Shown: positions 41,047 to 50,838 of the stretch, in pieces | Numbering within the stretch: the stretch's first letter is position 1 | Layout of the letters: the number at the start of each line of letters is the position of its first letter | NCBI RefSeq assembly: GCF_013393385.1 | Contig: NZ_AP023239.1 | Span: forward strand, 2,852,001-2,916,000 | Length of the DNA stretch: 64,000 bases | Direction: 5' to 3' | From: Paenibacillus sp. URB8-2 | Lineage (GTDB): Bacteria; Bacillota; Bacilli; Paenibacillales; Paenibacillaceae | Notes under the pieces: model-generated | Seen by the model: the letters and a program-made list of their open reading frames with translations, nothing else | Told to the model about the DNA's origin: nothing | The model's database searches: none | Made by a program: the position numbers and the translations under genes

Positions 41047-42303
41047 ATGAGCTTGATCGATACACCACGCGGAGAACGACTGCACCTTGCCGTCTTCGGG
41101 CGGCGCAATGCCGGTAAATCGAGTGTAATTAACGCGCTTGGCGGGCAGGAGACCTCGATTGTTTCCCCGGTGAGCGGTACGACCACCGACCCGGTCTATC
41201 AACCGATGGAGCTGCTGCCGGCGGGCCCAGTGGTACTTATTGATACAGCCGGACTGGATGACGTTGGCGATTTGGGGCAGCTGCGTGTACACAAAACTAT
41301 GCGAATTCTAAACAAAACGGATTTGGCGATGGTTGCGGTAGATGCCACCCAGGGAGCAGACGAATTTGAGCGGGAGCTGCTGCGGACGATTGCCGCCAGA
41401 GAAATTCCGGCGATTGTGATTTTAAACAAAATCGATCTGCTTACCGCGCAAGGAGATGAAGGAGAGGCCGACTCGGCGGCGGCACGAGTGGAAGCCGTAA
41501 TTGGCTGCAAGCCGATTTGTTTAAGCGCCGCCACGGGATGTGGAATCGGCGAATTAAAGACGGCGATTGCAGCAGCCTTGCCGAGGGGAGAAGACAAGTT
41601 CCGGATTGTCGGCGACCTGTTAAGTCCTGGTGATCTGGCTGTTCTTGTCGTCCCGATCGACAAGGCCGCGCCTAAAGGGAGGCTGATCCTGCCCCAGCAG
41701 CAGACCATTCGCGACATTATGGAATGCGATGCGGTAGCTGTGGTGACCAAGGAACAAGAACTCGGGCATACACTGGCCGCAATGGGGCGCAAGCCTAGAT
41801 TGGTGATCACAGATTCGCAGGCTTTCCTGAAAGCCCAAGCCGATACCCCGAAGGATGTTCCGTTAACCTCCTTCTCCATTTTGTTTGCCCGCTACAAAGG
41901 CGATCTTCCCCGGCTTGTAGGCGGGGTGAGGGCGATCAGCCGCCTGCGTGACGGCGACCGGGTGCTGATTGCGGAAGCTTGTACCCATCATCGGCAATCC
42001 GATGATATCGCCACCGTCAAGATTCCCCGCTGGCTGCGGGAAAAGACGGGCAGGCAGCTTCAAATCGATCATGCCGCCGGCAGTGATTTTCCTGAAGGGT
42101 TGGAACAGTATTCCCTTATCATCCATTGCGGAGCCTGCATCCTGAATCGCAGAGCGATGCTGCAGCGAATGGAGGAAGCCAGGGTTGCGGGGGTCCCGAT
42201 TGTCAATTATGGCGTGTTTATTGCCTATGTCCATGGGGTATTCCCAAGGGCGATTGAAATGTTCCCGTCCGCGATGCTGGCCTGGGCAGAGGAAGGAAGT
42301 TAA
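41047..42303 (+). CDS. hydF: [FeFe] hydrogenase maturation GTPase HydF
   Basis: A 418-residue scaffold GTPase on which the [2Fe] subcluster is assembled before transfer to HydA. N-terminal GTPase: FGRRNAGKSSVINAL (P-loop), GTTTDPV, DTAG and NKID. C-terminal [4Fe-4S] site follows the CxH ... HCxxC rule: CTHH near residue 315 and IHCGACI near 363. AAGGAGAG ribosome binding site. Last gene of the plus-strand operon. Confidence 0.95.
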   Translation: MSLIDTPRGERLHLAVFGRRNAGKSSVINALGGQETSIVSPVSGTTTDPVYQPMELLPAGPVVLIDTAGLDDVGDLGQLRVHKTMRILNKTDLAMVAVDATQGADEFERELLRTIAAREIPAIVILNKIDLLTAQGDEGEADSAAARVEAVIGCKPICLSAATGCGIGELKTAIAAALPRGEDKFRIVGDLLSPGDLAVLVVPIDKAAPKGRLILPQQQTIRDIMECDAVAVVTKEQELGHTLAAMGRKPRLVITDSQAFLKAQADTPKDVPLTSFSILFARYKGDLPRLVGGVRAISRLRDGDRVLIAEACTHHRQSDDIATVKIPRWLREKTGRQLQIDHAAGSDFPEGLEQYSLIIHCGACILNRRAMLQRMEEARVAGVPIVNYGVFIAYVHGVFPRAIEMFPSAMLAWAEEGS

Positions 42304-42321
42304 AGATCTGTATGTTAAATG

Positions 42322-42359
42322 AAAGCACCCGGTTCCTTGTTACAGGTTCCGGGTGCTTT
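42322..42359. terminator. Bidirectional terminator between hydF and hydG
   Basis: Perfect 11-bp stem AAAGCACCCGG / CCGGGTGCTTT flanked by T and A runs. It separates the two convergent hydrogenase transcripts. Confidence 0.88.
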
Positions 42360-42375
42360 TTATGATGACTGTTTG

Positions 42376-43797
42376 TCAGAACCGCAGGTCCCGTTCACCT
42401 GCCCGGATGCGTCGCAGCTGCTTTATCGTTGCTTTTTTGACCGATTCCTTGGGAATGCGTTCCAGGTTCTCGCGAATCGTCTGTTCGCCAATGGCGCGCA
42501 TTTCCTCATCGGCATAGTCCAGCAGATATTCCTGGAAGGTCATTAAGGAATTCGGCTGGCATACATTATGAATTTGCCCCGATTTCGCCAGCTGCATAAA
42601 GCGGTCCCCCGTCCGTCCTTCCCGGTAACATGCGGTGCAGTAGCTGGGAACATAGCCGTCTCGGCACAGGTTCTTGATAATTTCCATAGGAGAGCGTTGA
42701 TCGCCGACTGTGAACTGCGGCTTGTCGTCTTTGCCTTTATTGACGCTATACGCGCCAACGCCGGTAGCTGAGCCTGCGCTGATCTGTGATATTCCCAGTT
42801 TAATAATCTGGTCGCGGTATTCCGGGTCCTCACGTGTAGACAAGATCATTCCTGTATAAGGTACGGCCATTCTCAATACGGCGACAATCTTCGCGAAATC
42901 GTGGTCACCCACAAGATGGGGGTAATTATCCAGATTCACGTTCTCTGCTTCGCGCAGGCGGGGGACAGAGATCGTATGCGGCCCGCAGCCAAACGTCTGC
43001 TCCAGATGTTCGGCGTGTTTCAGCATGGCAATGGTCTCGTATTTATAATCATAGAGTCCGTACAGGACGCCGATGCCAACATCATCGATTCCGGATTTCA
43101 TTGCCCGGTCCATGGCGGTCGTGTGCCAGTCATAATCGCTTTTGGGTCCCTGTGGGTGGTAATTGTGATAACTGGGTCTGTGATAAGTCTCTTGGAATAA
43201 AATATAGGTTCCGATCCCGGCATCCGCCAGTTTGCGGTATTCTTCCTCTGTCGTGGCGGCAATATTGATGTTAATCCGCCGGATACTGCCATTGTCCAGC
43301 TTGGTGTCGTATATGGTCCGGATACATTCCAGGATGTAGTCGATGGAACAATGGTTAGGGTCTTCACCCGCTTCAAGGACAAGCCGTTTATGGCCAAGTG
43401 ACTGAAGTACCTGGACCTCCTGGGCAATTTCATCTTGAGTGAGACGGCTGCGTACAAACTCGGAATTGGAATGCTTGTATCCGCAATAGACACAGTTATT
43501 GACACAGTAGTTGCTGACATAGAGGGGGGCGAACAGGACGATCCGGTTGCCGTATATCCGTTCCTTGATTTCCCTGGACACCTGGTACAGCTGTTCCAGC
43601 GTAGCTTCATCATTCACATGCAGCAGCACCGCAGCTTCCCGGGAGGTCAGCCCTTTGCACGTTCTCGCTTTGTCCAGGATTGCGGTTACGATCTGGCTGT
43701 CGTTTATTGCCGCCTCCCCGTATTGCAGGGATTCCTTGATTTCCTCGTCCTGAATAAAATCCGCCGGACGGCGCTCATTCACTCGGTTCACGAACAT
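42376..43797 (-). CDS. hydG: [FeFe] hydrogenase maturase HydG (tyrosine lyase)
   Basis: A 473-residue radical SAM enzyme that cleaves tyrosine to make CO and CN ligands of the H-cluster. N-terminal motif CVNNCVYC (CX3CX2C); the C-terminal auxiliary cluster has the exact CX2CX22C spacing (CTAC ... C), needed for the dangler-Fe site. The ATG at 43797 gives family-typical length (MFVNRVNERRPADF then IQDEEIKESL). The frame is open to a TTG at 43908 that overlaps the hydE stop, but the added residues are not family-like. Confidence 0.95.
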   Translation of the reverse strand: MFVNRVNERRPADFIQDEEIKESLQYGEAAINDSQIVTAILDKARTCKGLTSREAAVLLHVNDEATLEQLYQVSREIKERIYGNRIVLFAPLYVSNYCVNNCVYCGYKHSNSEFVRSRLTQDEIAQEVQVLQSLGHKRLVLEAGEDPNHCSIDYILECIRTIYDTKLDNGSIRRININIAATTEEEYRKLADAGIGTYILFQETYHRPSYHNYHPQGPKSDYDWHTTAMDRAMKSGIDDVGIGVLYGLYDYKYETIAMLKHAEHLEQTFGCGPHTISVPRLREAENVNLDNYPHLVGDHDFAKIVAVLRMAVPYTGMILSTREDPEYRDQIIKLGISQISAGSATGVGAYSVNKGKDDKPQFTVGDQRSPMEIIKNLCRDGYVPSYCTACYREGRTGDRFMQLAKSGQIHNVCQPNSLMTFQEYLLDYADEEMRAIGEQTIRENLERIPKESVKKATIKQLRRIRAGERDLRF

Positions 43798-43904
43798 CCA
43801 CTTCTTTCTGGGTTCATTAATGGCAAAAAAAGAAGGCTGAACTTCGCCCGATTGATTTCCTGCGAAATTACAGACAAACGACAGGTCACAAATGACCTTT
43901 GTTC

Positions 43905-45044
43905 TCAAAAAACATCCAGCCGGGCCGGAGGGCTAGACAACCAGTTCAGACTGTCTCCTCGGCCCATATTGACATGAAAGCCGGCGTCCTCAATCCGCTG
44001 CTCCAGACAGAACCTGCACTGCGCAGATTCATCTCCCGTACAAATTTTATTATTATATAATGTATATTTCGGACGAACGGACAGCGGGGACAGATTAGGC
44101 ATGACTACATTTGCACCCGCTTTTAATGCGAGTTCCCGCCCATACGGATGGACGGTTCCCATCGCTGTGGTAGCCGGAATCAAGGCGTTCGGCACAAACA
44201 GTCGCGCAAGTGCGATCATATCAAGTGTGGCTTCTAAGGTTCCGGCCGGCTCGTCCTTTAAAGGTGTAGCTTGATGCGGCAAAAATGGACCGATGCCAAT
44301 CATGTCCGGATTAAGCTCCTTGAGGTACAGTAAGTCCTCGGCCAAGTCTTTGTGCGTCTGTCCGGGCAATCCGACCATAAACCCGGCTCCGACCTGATAG
44401 CCGATCGCTTTAAGGGCACGCAAGCGGTCCCGCCGATTCTCAAAAGTCATGGTCGGATGCAGCGTCTGGTAGAGTCTGCTGGAAGCTGTCTCATGACGCA
44501 GCAAATAACGGTCAGCACCCGCTTCAAATAACCGGGTATACGTCTCGTCGTCACGTTCGCCTATCGAGAGCGTCACAGCGGTATCCGGATAGCGCCGTTT
44601 GATATCAGCAATAAGGCGCGAGAGCTTGTCCGTTGTGTACCAATCGTCTTCTCCGCTCTGCAGAAAGAAGGTGCGATAGCCCAAATCGTAACCCTCCCGG
44701 CAGCACTCCAAGATTTCATCGGGCCGGAGCCGATAGCGGCTGACTGTCTTATTGGCGGAGCGTATCCCGCAGTACATGCAGTTTTGTTTGCAGATATTGG
44801 AGAATTCAATCAGCCCCCGCAGATACACCCCTGTTCCGTAATAGGCCACCCGCTTCTGATGGGCAAGAGTATGCAGCCGCCTTCGGGATGCCTCGTCCAA
44901 TCTATCAAGCAGATAGACAATTTCTTCGGAATCCAGGGATTCTTGCGCGTTTAAACGATCCAATAAATATTCCGTTGAACATCCCTCCTTAAACTGAACA
45001 GGTGCATCTTTCTTGCAACAGCTAACATGAAAATAATGTAACAA
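43905..45044 (-). CDS. hydE: [FeFe] hydrogenase maturase HydE
   Basis: A 379-residue (longest frame) radical SAM protein of the biotin-synthase-like class that acts in dithiomethylamine-bridge and [2Fe] assembly. CKQNCMYC binds the SAM cluster; a second CTGDESAQCRFC near the C-terminus could bind an extra cluster. Conserved core: FLQSGEDDWYTTDKL and GFMVGLPGQTHKDLAEDL. The start is uncertain: the frame opens at TTG 45044 without a visible ribosome binding site, while a textbook AAGGAGGGATG (ATG at 44982-44980) is out of frame by one base. About 50 bp downstream of fdhD. Confidence 0.9.
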   Translation of the reverse strand: MLHYFHVSCCKKDAPVQFKEGCSTEYLLDRLNAQESLDSEEIVYLLDRLDEASRRRLHTLAHQKRVAYYGTGVYLRGLIEFSNICKQNCMYCGIRSANKTVSRYRLRPDEILECCREGYDLGYRTFFLQSGEDDWYTTDKLSRLIADIKRRYPDTAVTLSIGERDDETYTRLFEAGADRYLLRHETASSRLYQTLHPTMTFENRRDRLRALKAIGYQVGAGFMVGLPGQTHKDLAEDLLYLKELNPDMIGIGPFLPHQATPLKDEPAGTLEATLDMIALARLFVPNALIPATTAMGTVHPYGRELALKAGANVVMPNLSPLSVRPKYTLYNNKICTGDESAQCRFCLEQRIEDAGFHVNMGRGDSLNWLSSPPARLDVF

Positions 45045-45093
45045 AAGTAAAAATGAAGAACTATGAGCTTTTTGCTTGAAATGACAGATATGT

Positions 45094-45909
45094 TCAATTG
45101 TGGTTTAGGAGCATACAATCGCTGATACGGTCCGGGCGCGTATACACGTTGCATGAATCCTGACGGATGAAACCGACTGTCGTGATGCCGAGCTGTTCAG
45201 CCAGCTCAAGGGCCAGCGCCGTGGGAGCGGATTTGGACAAAATGATTTCACAACCGATTTTGGCGACCTTCAGCAGAATTTCCGATGAAATACGGCCGCT
45301 GAACACGATGATTTTGTTGTCCAGGTTCATCTCGTGCCTTAGGCAGTGGCCGTAAATTTTGTCTAGCGCATTATGACGGCCAATGTCGCTGCGGGCGAGC
45401 AGCACTCCGCCGGTATCGCAAATCGCGGCGGAGTGGACCCCGCCCGTTCGGTGAAACAGCTCCGCACCCGTCTGCACTTCTTCCATCAGGCGAAAACAAT
45501 CTTTAAAGGATAAAGAGACATGAATGCCGTCGATGATTTTGGCAGTTCTTGCATCGTTGACATATACAAACCCATGGCGGCCTGCACCGCAGCAGGAAGT
45601 GACATATCGCTTGGCATATAACTGGCGGTGAAGATCATTCCAGCGGTCTGTGGAGATGTGTACGTACCCTTCTTCTTCCTGCGTCCACATTTCTTTAATA
45701 TCTCGAATTCCCCGAATGATGCCTTCAGAGGCCAAGTAACCGATTGCCATGTCTTCAATGTATTCGGGGGTGCATACCAGAGTCACGAATTCTTCGCCGT
45801 TAATCTTAAGTGTGACCGGATGTTCCGTCACAATGAGATCCGGTTCTCTGGTGATTCGGCCTTGCCGGTAACGAATAATGTGTCCTTGTTGTTCAGGTAC
45901 CCGCTTCAT
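45094..45909 (-). CDS. fdhD: Formate dehydrogenase sulfur-carrier FdhD
   Basis: A 271-residue protein that inserts the sulfido ligand into the Mo/W cofactor of formate dehydrogenase. The reactive cysteines lie in the loop TSCCGAGRHGF, as in the Bacillales form, with later conserved FHRTGGVHSAAIC, SDIGRHNALDKIYG and FSGRISSEILLK. The ATG at 45909 lies 8 nt after AAGGGTGATGG. It heads a minus-strand transcript fdhD-hydE-hydG, joining FDH and hydrogenase maturation in one unit. Confidence 0.95.
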   Translation of the reverse strand: MKRVPEQQGHIIRYRQGRITREPDLIVTEHPVTLKINGEEFVTLVCTPEYIEDMAIGYLASEGIIRGIRDIKEMWTQEEEGYVHISTDRWNDLHRQLYAKRYVTSCCGAGRHGFVYVNDARTAKIIDGIHVSLSFKDCFRLMEEVQTGAELFHRTGGVHSAAICDTGGVLLARSDIGRHNALDKIYGHCLRHEMNLDNKIIVFSGRISSEILLKVAKIGCEIILSKSAPTALALELAEQLGITTVGFIRQDSCNVYTRPDRISDCMLLNHN

Positions 45910-46077
45910 TTCCATCACCCTTATTAATGAAGATTTGGAATATAGAAAAATAACTTTAATAGAAAAAAATAGAAATTCAAACATCATTACTACATCACTT
46001 ATTGCAATTAATGTCAATTTTATATTTCACAATCCAGCTCAATTTCTTCATCCTGTTCCTTCATTGCAACGTTCTAT

Positions 46078-46105
46078 TTGTGGGTATGGAACGCTATGGT
46101 ATAAT
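46078..46105 (+). promoter_or_regulatory. Promoter of smc
   Basis: TTGTGG, 16-bp spacer, TATAAT, 23 bp before the smc start codon. A private promoter is needed here because the hydrogenase block separates smc from rnc. Confidence 0.65.
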
Positions 46106-46128
46106 GGGGCGGAGGTGACTGGCGACGT

Positions 46129-49100
46129 ATGTTTTTGAAACGGATTGAATTAGCTGGCTTTAAATCGTTTGCCGACAAAACGGAGATGGAGTTCGTGCGC
46201 GGCATAACGGCTGTCGTTGGACCCAACGGAAGCGGCAAGAGCAACATTTCGGACGGCATCCGCTGGGTGCTTGGCGAACAAAGCGCCAAATCGCTGCGCG
46301 GCGGCAAGATGGAAGATATTATTTTTGCCGGAAGCGATGCCCGCAAGGCTGTCAATTATGGCGAAGTGTCGCTGACGCTGGACAATGAGGACCATGCGCT
46401 GCCGCTGGACTTCAGCGAAGTGACGGTGACCCGGCGGGTCCACCGCAGCGGAGACAGCGAGTATATGATCAATAAGCAGTCGTGCCGGCTGAAGGATATT
46501 ACGGAGCTGTTCATGGACACCGGCATCGGCCGCGAGGCATATTCCATTATTGGACAAGGCCGGATTGAGGAAATTCTCAGCACCCGGTCCGAAGACCGGC
46601 GGGGGATTTTCGAAGAGGCGTCGGGGATCGTTAAATATAAATCGCGGAAAAAGGACGCGGGACGCAAGCTGGATGAGACGGAGCAGAATCTGCTGCGCAT
46701 CCACGACTTGATCAGCGAGCTGGAGGATCAGATTGGGCCGCTGAAGGAGCAGTCCGAGAAAGCGATCCGTTATAAGGAATTGAAAGAGCAGCTGAAACAG
46801 CTTGAAATATCCGTCTATGTGCAACAGATCGAGGGTATCCATGAGGCCTGGAAGGATGGCAACGCCAAGCTGGAGATTTTGCGGGACGAGCAGCTTCAAC
46901 TGTCAACGGTCGTCACAGCCCATGACGCCAAGCTGGAGAGCGGAAGAGCCGCACTCCGCCAGTTGGAGGAAAAGATCGAGAAGCTTCAGGAGCAGCTGCT
47001 GCGGTACAGTGAAGCTTTTGAGAAGAGCGAAGGTTACGGCGAATTGCTGAAAGAGCGCAGACGGCATCTGGAAAATAACCGGGAGCAGCTGCTTCAGGCC
47101 ATCGGTTCCGTCGGCGAGCGCTCGGAAGACCGGATGCGCGAGCTGAGCGGTCTCGAAAACAATCTGGAACAGACCCGGCTTCGCCTCGCGGAGCTTCGAA
47201 AGCAGCTAAAGGACGAAGAAGCCAGGCTATCGGGCGTTACGGACGGGCTCAGCCAGAGCAAAGAGGAAAGCTTGAAGAGCGCGCTGCTGGAGCTCATGAA
47301 TAAAATGGCCCAGGCGCGCAACGAAATCCGCTATGCCGACCAGCAGAAGGAAACTCTGGAGCGGCGGATGAACCGCAGCGAGGAAGAGAGCGGCAAGTGG
47401 ACATCACGGCATGAGGAGCTTCTGCGGGAGCAGGGCAAGCTGAAGAACGGAATCGAGGCGCTTGGCAAAGAGCTTGGAAAGCTGCGCAAAGATTACATCA
47501 CCGAGAGCGAACACTCGGTTGCCCGGCAAAAGCTGCTTGACGAGGCCCACTCGGGACTTCGCAAATGGGAACAGAAGCGGGAAGCGCAGGTCTCCCGCCA
47601 TGAGACGATGAAGGAAATGCAGGATGACTTCGACGGCTTCATGCTCGGCGTCAAAGAAGTGCTCAAGGGCGCACGCAAGGGGCACCTCAGCGGCGTTCAC
47701 GGCGCTGTGGCCGAGCTGATCTCCGTGCCCGAGAAGCTGGAGACGGCTGTCGAAACCGCACTGGGCGCTTCGCTGCAGCATATCGTTATGGACAACGAAG
47801 CCGTGTCTCGACAGGCCATTTCTTTTCTGAAGCAGCGGCAGCTTGGCCGCGCCACGTTCCTTCCGCTCGATGTCATCCGGCCACGCCAGATTTCCGGCAG
47901 CGACCGCGGGATGATTGAGGGTGCGGACGGATTTGTGGGAATCGGCTCCGAGTTGGTCGGCTTTGAAGGGAAATATGCCAGTATAGTCGGCAGTCTGCTT
48001 GGGAATGTCGTTATCGCGGAAAGCTTGGAGCAGGCGAACAAAATCGCCGCCAGATGCCAGTACCGCTACCGCGTCGTTACCCTGGAGGGCGATGTCGTCA
48101 ATGCCGGGGGTTCAATGACCGGAGGCAGCCAGCACAAGAAGAATTCCAGTCTCCTTGGACGCAAACGCCAGCTGGATCAGCTGAAAGAGGAGATCGGCGA
48201 AACCGAGCGCCAAATCGACAAGCTGAAAGCCAGCATCGCCCGGCTGCGGAAGGAGCAGGAAGACTCCAATGACAAGCTGGAGAAGCTTCGCCACGGAGGG
48301 GACGAGAAGCGTCTGGAGGAGCAGCGGCTCGCCGGCGATCTGAGGCAGCTGGAGCAGGAGCTTCGGCATGTGCAGGAGCAGGTGGAAAGCGCAGGAGCGG
48401 AGCGAAGCGGATTCGCTGATGAAGCGAAGCAGCTGGAGAAGACAAGAGAGCAGGCCGCGGCCGAACTGGCTTCGCTGGAAGCGGAAGAAAAAGCCGCCCA
48501 TGAAGCGATCCGGAATGCGGAATCGCTGCGAAAGGCGAGCGAGACCGAGAAGGAAGAGCTTCAAGGCAAGCTGACCGGGATGAAGGTAGCGGAAGGCAAG
48601 CTGGATCAAGAGATTTTTTCGCTGGAGGAACAGCTGCGGAGACTGAAGTCCGATGCCGGTTCACAGGACAAGGAATTGCGTCAGAACCGCAGTTTACTCG
48701 CGACGATTGAGCAGGATTTGAATACCAATACCGCCGAAGCCGTCAAACAGCAGGAAGATTTGAACACGTACCGTCTCAAAAAGGAAGAGGCGGCTGAGAA
48801 TCTGGATTATACCCGGGCGGAACGGACATCGCTGACCCGAAAGCTGGAGCTGGAGGAAGGCGAAACGAAGGAACAGCGGCAGGCGCTGAAAGCGGTGGAT
48901 GACCGGCTGCGCGCGACGGAGGTTTCCGTTGGCCGGCTGGACGTCGAGCTTGATAACATTTTGCGGAAGCTGAGCGACGATTATGAGCTGAGCTACGAGT
49001 TGGCCAAGCAGCGCTATCCCGTTCCGGAGGATGTCCCTGCCGCACAGGCCGAAGTACAGAAACTGAGACGGAGCATTTCCGCGCTTGGCGAGGTGAATCT

Positions 49101-49698
49101 GGGCGCCGTGGACGAGTATCAGCGGGTGCATGAACGCTATACGTTCCTCAGCGAGCAGAAGGACGATCTCGTTGAAGCCAAGACCACGCTGTATCAGGTC
49201 ATCCGCGAAATGGAAGAAGAAATGTCCAAGCGGTTCAAGCAGACGTTCGACGCGATCCGCAGGGAATTCGGTACGGTGTTCACCAAGCTGTTCGGCGGTG
49301 GCCGGGCTGATCTGATGCTGTTGGACCCGGACAATCTGCTGGATACGGGTATCGACATCGTCGCCCAGCCTCCGGGCAAGAAGCTGCAAAATCTGCAGTT
49401 GCTGTCGGGCGGCGAACGCGCGCTTACCGCAATGGCGCTGCTGTTCGCGATCCTGCAGGTTAAGCCGGTACCGTTCTGCGTGCTGGACGAGGTGGAAGCG
49501 GCGCTGGACGAGGCGAATGTGGTCCGGTTTGCCCAATATTTGCGTGAATTCTCGGAGCAGACCCAGTTTATCGTTGTGACCCACCGTAAAGGAACGATGG
49601 AAGAGGCGGATGTGCTCTACGGGGTAACGATGGAAGAAGGCGGCGTCTCCAAGCTTGTCTCTGTGCGTCTGGAAGATGAAGAAGCGGAGATTGCATAA
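46129..49698 (+). CDS. smc: Chromosome-partition SMC ATPase
   Basis: A 1189-residue structural-maintenance protein. N-terminal Walker A GPNGSGKSNI (about 32-41), long coiled coil to about 500, hinge at about 510-660 (HLSGVHGAVAELI ... GGSMTGGSQHKK), returning coiled coil, and C-terminal ATPase with signature LLSGGERALTAMALL and Walker B CVLDEVEAALDEANV. With ScpA/ScpB it compacts and aligns the chromosome arms. GGAGGTGA precedes the ATG. ftsY follows 42 bp downstream. Confidence 0.97.
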   Translation: MFLKRIELAGFKSFADKTEMEFVRGITAVVGPNGSGKSNISDGIRWVLGEQSAKSLRGGKMEDIIFAGSDARKAVNYGEVSLTLDNEDHALPLDFSEVTVTRRVHRSGDSEYMINKQSCRLKDITELFMDTGIGREAYSIIGQGRIEEILSTRSEDRRGIFEEASGIVKYKSRKKDAGRKLDETEQNLLRIHDLISELEDQIGPLKEQSEKAIRYKELKEQLKQLEISVYVQQIEGIHEAWKDGNAKLEILRDEQLQLSTVVTAHDAKLESGRAALRQLEEKIEKLQEQLLRYSEAFEKSEGYGELLKERRRHLENNREQLLQAIGSVGERSEDRMRELSGLENNLEQTRLRLAELRKQLKDEEARLSGVTDGLSQSKEESLKSALLELMNKMAQARNEIRYADQQKETLERRMNRSEEESGKWTSRHEELLREQGKLKNGIEALGKELGKLRKDYITESEHSVARQKLLDEAHSGLRKWEQKREAQVSRHETMKEMQDDFDGFMLGVKEVLKGARKGHLSGVHGAVAELISVPEKLETAVETALGASLQHIVMDNEAVSRQAISFLKQRQLGRATFLPLDVIRPRQISGSDRGMIEGADGFVGIGSELVGFEGKYASIVGSLLGNVVIAESLEQANKIAARCQYRYRVVTLEGDVVNAGGSMTGGSQHKKNSSLLGRKRQLDQLKEEIGETERQIDKLKASIARLRKEQEDSNDKLEKLRHGGDEKRLEEQRLAGDLRQLEQELRHVQEQVESAGAERSGFADEAKQLEKTREQAAAELASLEAEEKAAHEAIRNAESLRKASETEKEELQGKLTGMKVAEGKLDQEIFSLEEQLRRLKSDAGSQDKELRQNRSLLATIEQDLNTNTAEAVKQQEDLNTYRLKKEEAAENLDYTRAERTSLTRKLELEEGETKEQRQALKAVDDRLRATEVSVGRLDVELDNILRKLSDDYELSYELAKQRYPVPEDVPAAQAEVQKLRRSISALGEVNLGAVDEYQRVHERYTFLSEQKDDLVEAKTTLYQVIREMEEEMSKRFKQTFDAIRREFGTVFTKLFGGGRADLMLLDPDNLLDTGIDIVAQPPGKKLQNLQLLSGGERALTAMALLFAILQVKPVPFCVLDEVEAALDEANVVRFAQYLREFSEQTQFIVVTHRKGTMEEADVLYGVTMEEGGVSKLVSVRLEDEEAEIA

Positions 49699-49740
49699 TT
49701 TGGCGTATTGCCATTTCATTAAATGAACGGAGGAAGAAGA

Positions 49741-50742
49741 TTGAGTTTTTTTAAGAAATTGAAAGAAAGCATTTCCGGCAAAACGGAAAGTGTAACAAAG
49801 CAGTTCCGGGAAGGTCTGGAGAAGACCCGCAAAGGGTTCGTGGAGAAAGTATCCGACCTGATGATTCGCCGCAAAAAAATCGATGAGGAGTTCTACGAAG
49901 AGCTGGAAGAAATTCTGATCGGCGCCGACGTCGGCGTTAATACGGTTATGACGCTGGTGGATGAACTGCGCACCGAGGTGAAGAAGCAGCGTATCGAGAA
50001 CGCAGCCGAGCTGCAGCCGATACTCTCCCGCAAGCTGATGGAGCTGCTGCGCGGTGACGATGACGTTCGGCTGAAGGAGAACCCTGACGGCATTACAGTC
50101 ATTCTGTTCGTTGGCGTCAACGGCGTCGGCAAGACGACAACGATCGGTAAGCTGGCACACCGCTATAAGCAGGAAGGCAAAAAAGTGCTGCTGGCCGCGG
50201 GCGATACGTTCCGTGCGGGAGCCATCGAGCAGCTTGAGGTATGGGGACAGCGGGCAGGCGTGGATGTGATCAAGCAGAGCGCGGGTTCCGACCCCGCAGC
50301 GGTGATGTTTGATGCGGTTCAGGCCGCCAAGCAGCGCGGCGTCGAAGTGCTGATCTGCGATACGGCGGGCCGGCTGCAGAACAAGAGCAATCTGATGGAA
50401 GAGCTGGCCAAAATATTCCGTGTCATCCAGCGCGAGATTCCGGGTGCGCCGCATGAGGTGCTGATGGTGCTCGACGCGACGACAGGGCAGAATGCGCTTG
50501 CGCAGGCCAAGCTGTTCGGCGAGAAGAGCGGAGTGACAGGCCTTGTCCTTACCAAGCTGGACGGAACGGCCAAAGGCGGCATTGTCGTCGCCATCCGCCA
50601 GGAGCTGAACCTTCCGGTGAAGCTGGTCGGGCTTGGCGAGAAAATGGAGGATCTGCAGCCGTTCGATTCCGAACAATTCGTTCATGCTCTGTTCGCCGGA
50701 GTGATAATCGAAGAGAAGGAAGACGGGAACCCGGAAGATTGA
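49741..50742 (+). CDS. ftsY: Signal-recognition-particle receptor FtsY
   Basis: A 333-residue SRP-type GTPase that docks ribosome-SRP complexes at the membrane. The short N-terminus ([11 protein letters not shown]) with basic amphipathic residues is the membrane-targeting part. The NG domain shows [15 protein letters not shown] (P-loop), [27 protein letters not shown] and [10 protein letters not shown]. The TTG at 49741 with GGAGGAAG is preferred to the ATG at 49723. A terminator follows; ylxM-ffh, which come next in Bacillus, are absent here. Confidence 0.96.
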   Translation: MSFFKKLKESISGKTESVTKQFREGLEKTRKGFVEKVSDLMIRRKKIDEEFYEELEEILIGADVGVNTVMTLVDELRTEVKKQRIENAAELQPILSRKLMELLRGDDDVRLKENPDGITVILFVGVNGVGKTTTIGKLAHRYKQEGKKVLLAAGDTFRAGAIEQLEVWGQRAGVDVIKQSAGSDPAAVMFDAVQAAKQRGVEVLICDTAGRLQNKSNLMEELAKIFRVIQREIPGAPHEVLMVLDATTGQNALAQAKLFGEKSGVTGLVLTKLDGTAKGGIVVAIRQELNLPVKLVGLGEKMEDLQPFDSEQFVHALFAGVIIEEKEDGNPED

Positions 50743-50769
50743 CTTTCAAAAAAAATATCGACATACAGC

Positions 50770-50798
50770 AGCGCCGTCAGATGCCGGCGCTTTTCTTT
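50770..50798 (+). terminator. Terminator of smc-ftsY
   Basis: AGCGCCG / CGGCGCT stem followed by TTTCTTT, 28 bp after ftsY. Confidence 0.8.
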
Positions 50799-50838
50799 AT
50801 ACTATTTTACAATCGCCCTGCACCTCAGTACATAATTT

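Noticed and set aside
48694..50685. 663-codon minus-strand open frame across smc and ftsY
   Set aside because: It spans two certain genes on the other strand and has the skewed His/Leu/Gln composition of a reverse shadow.
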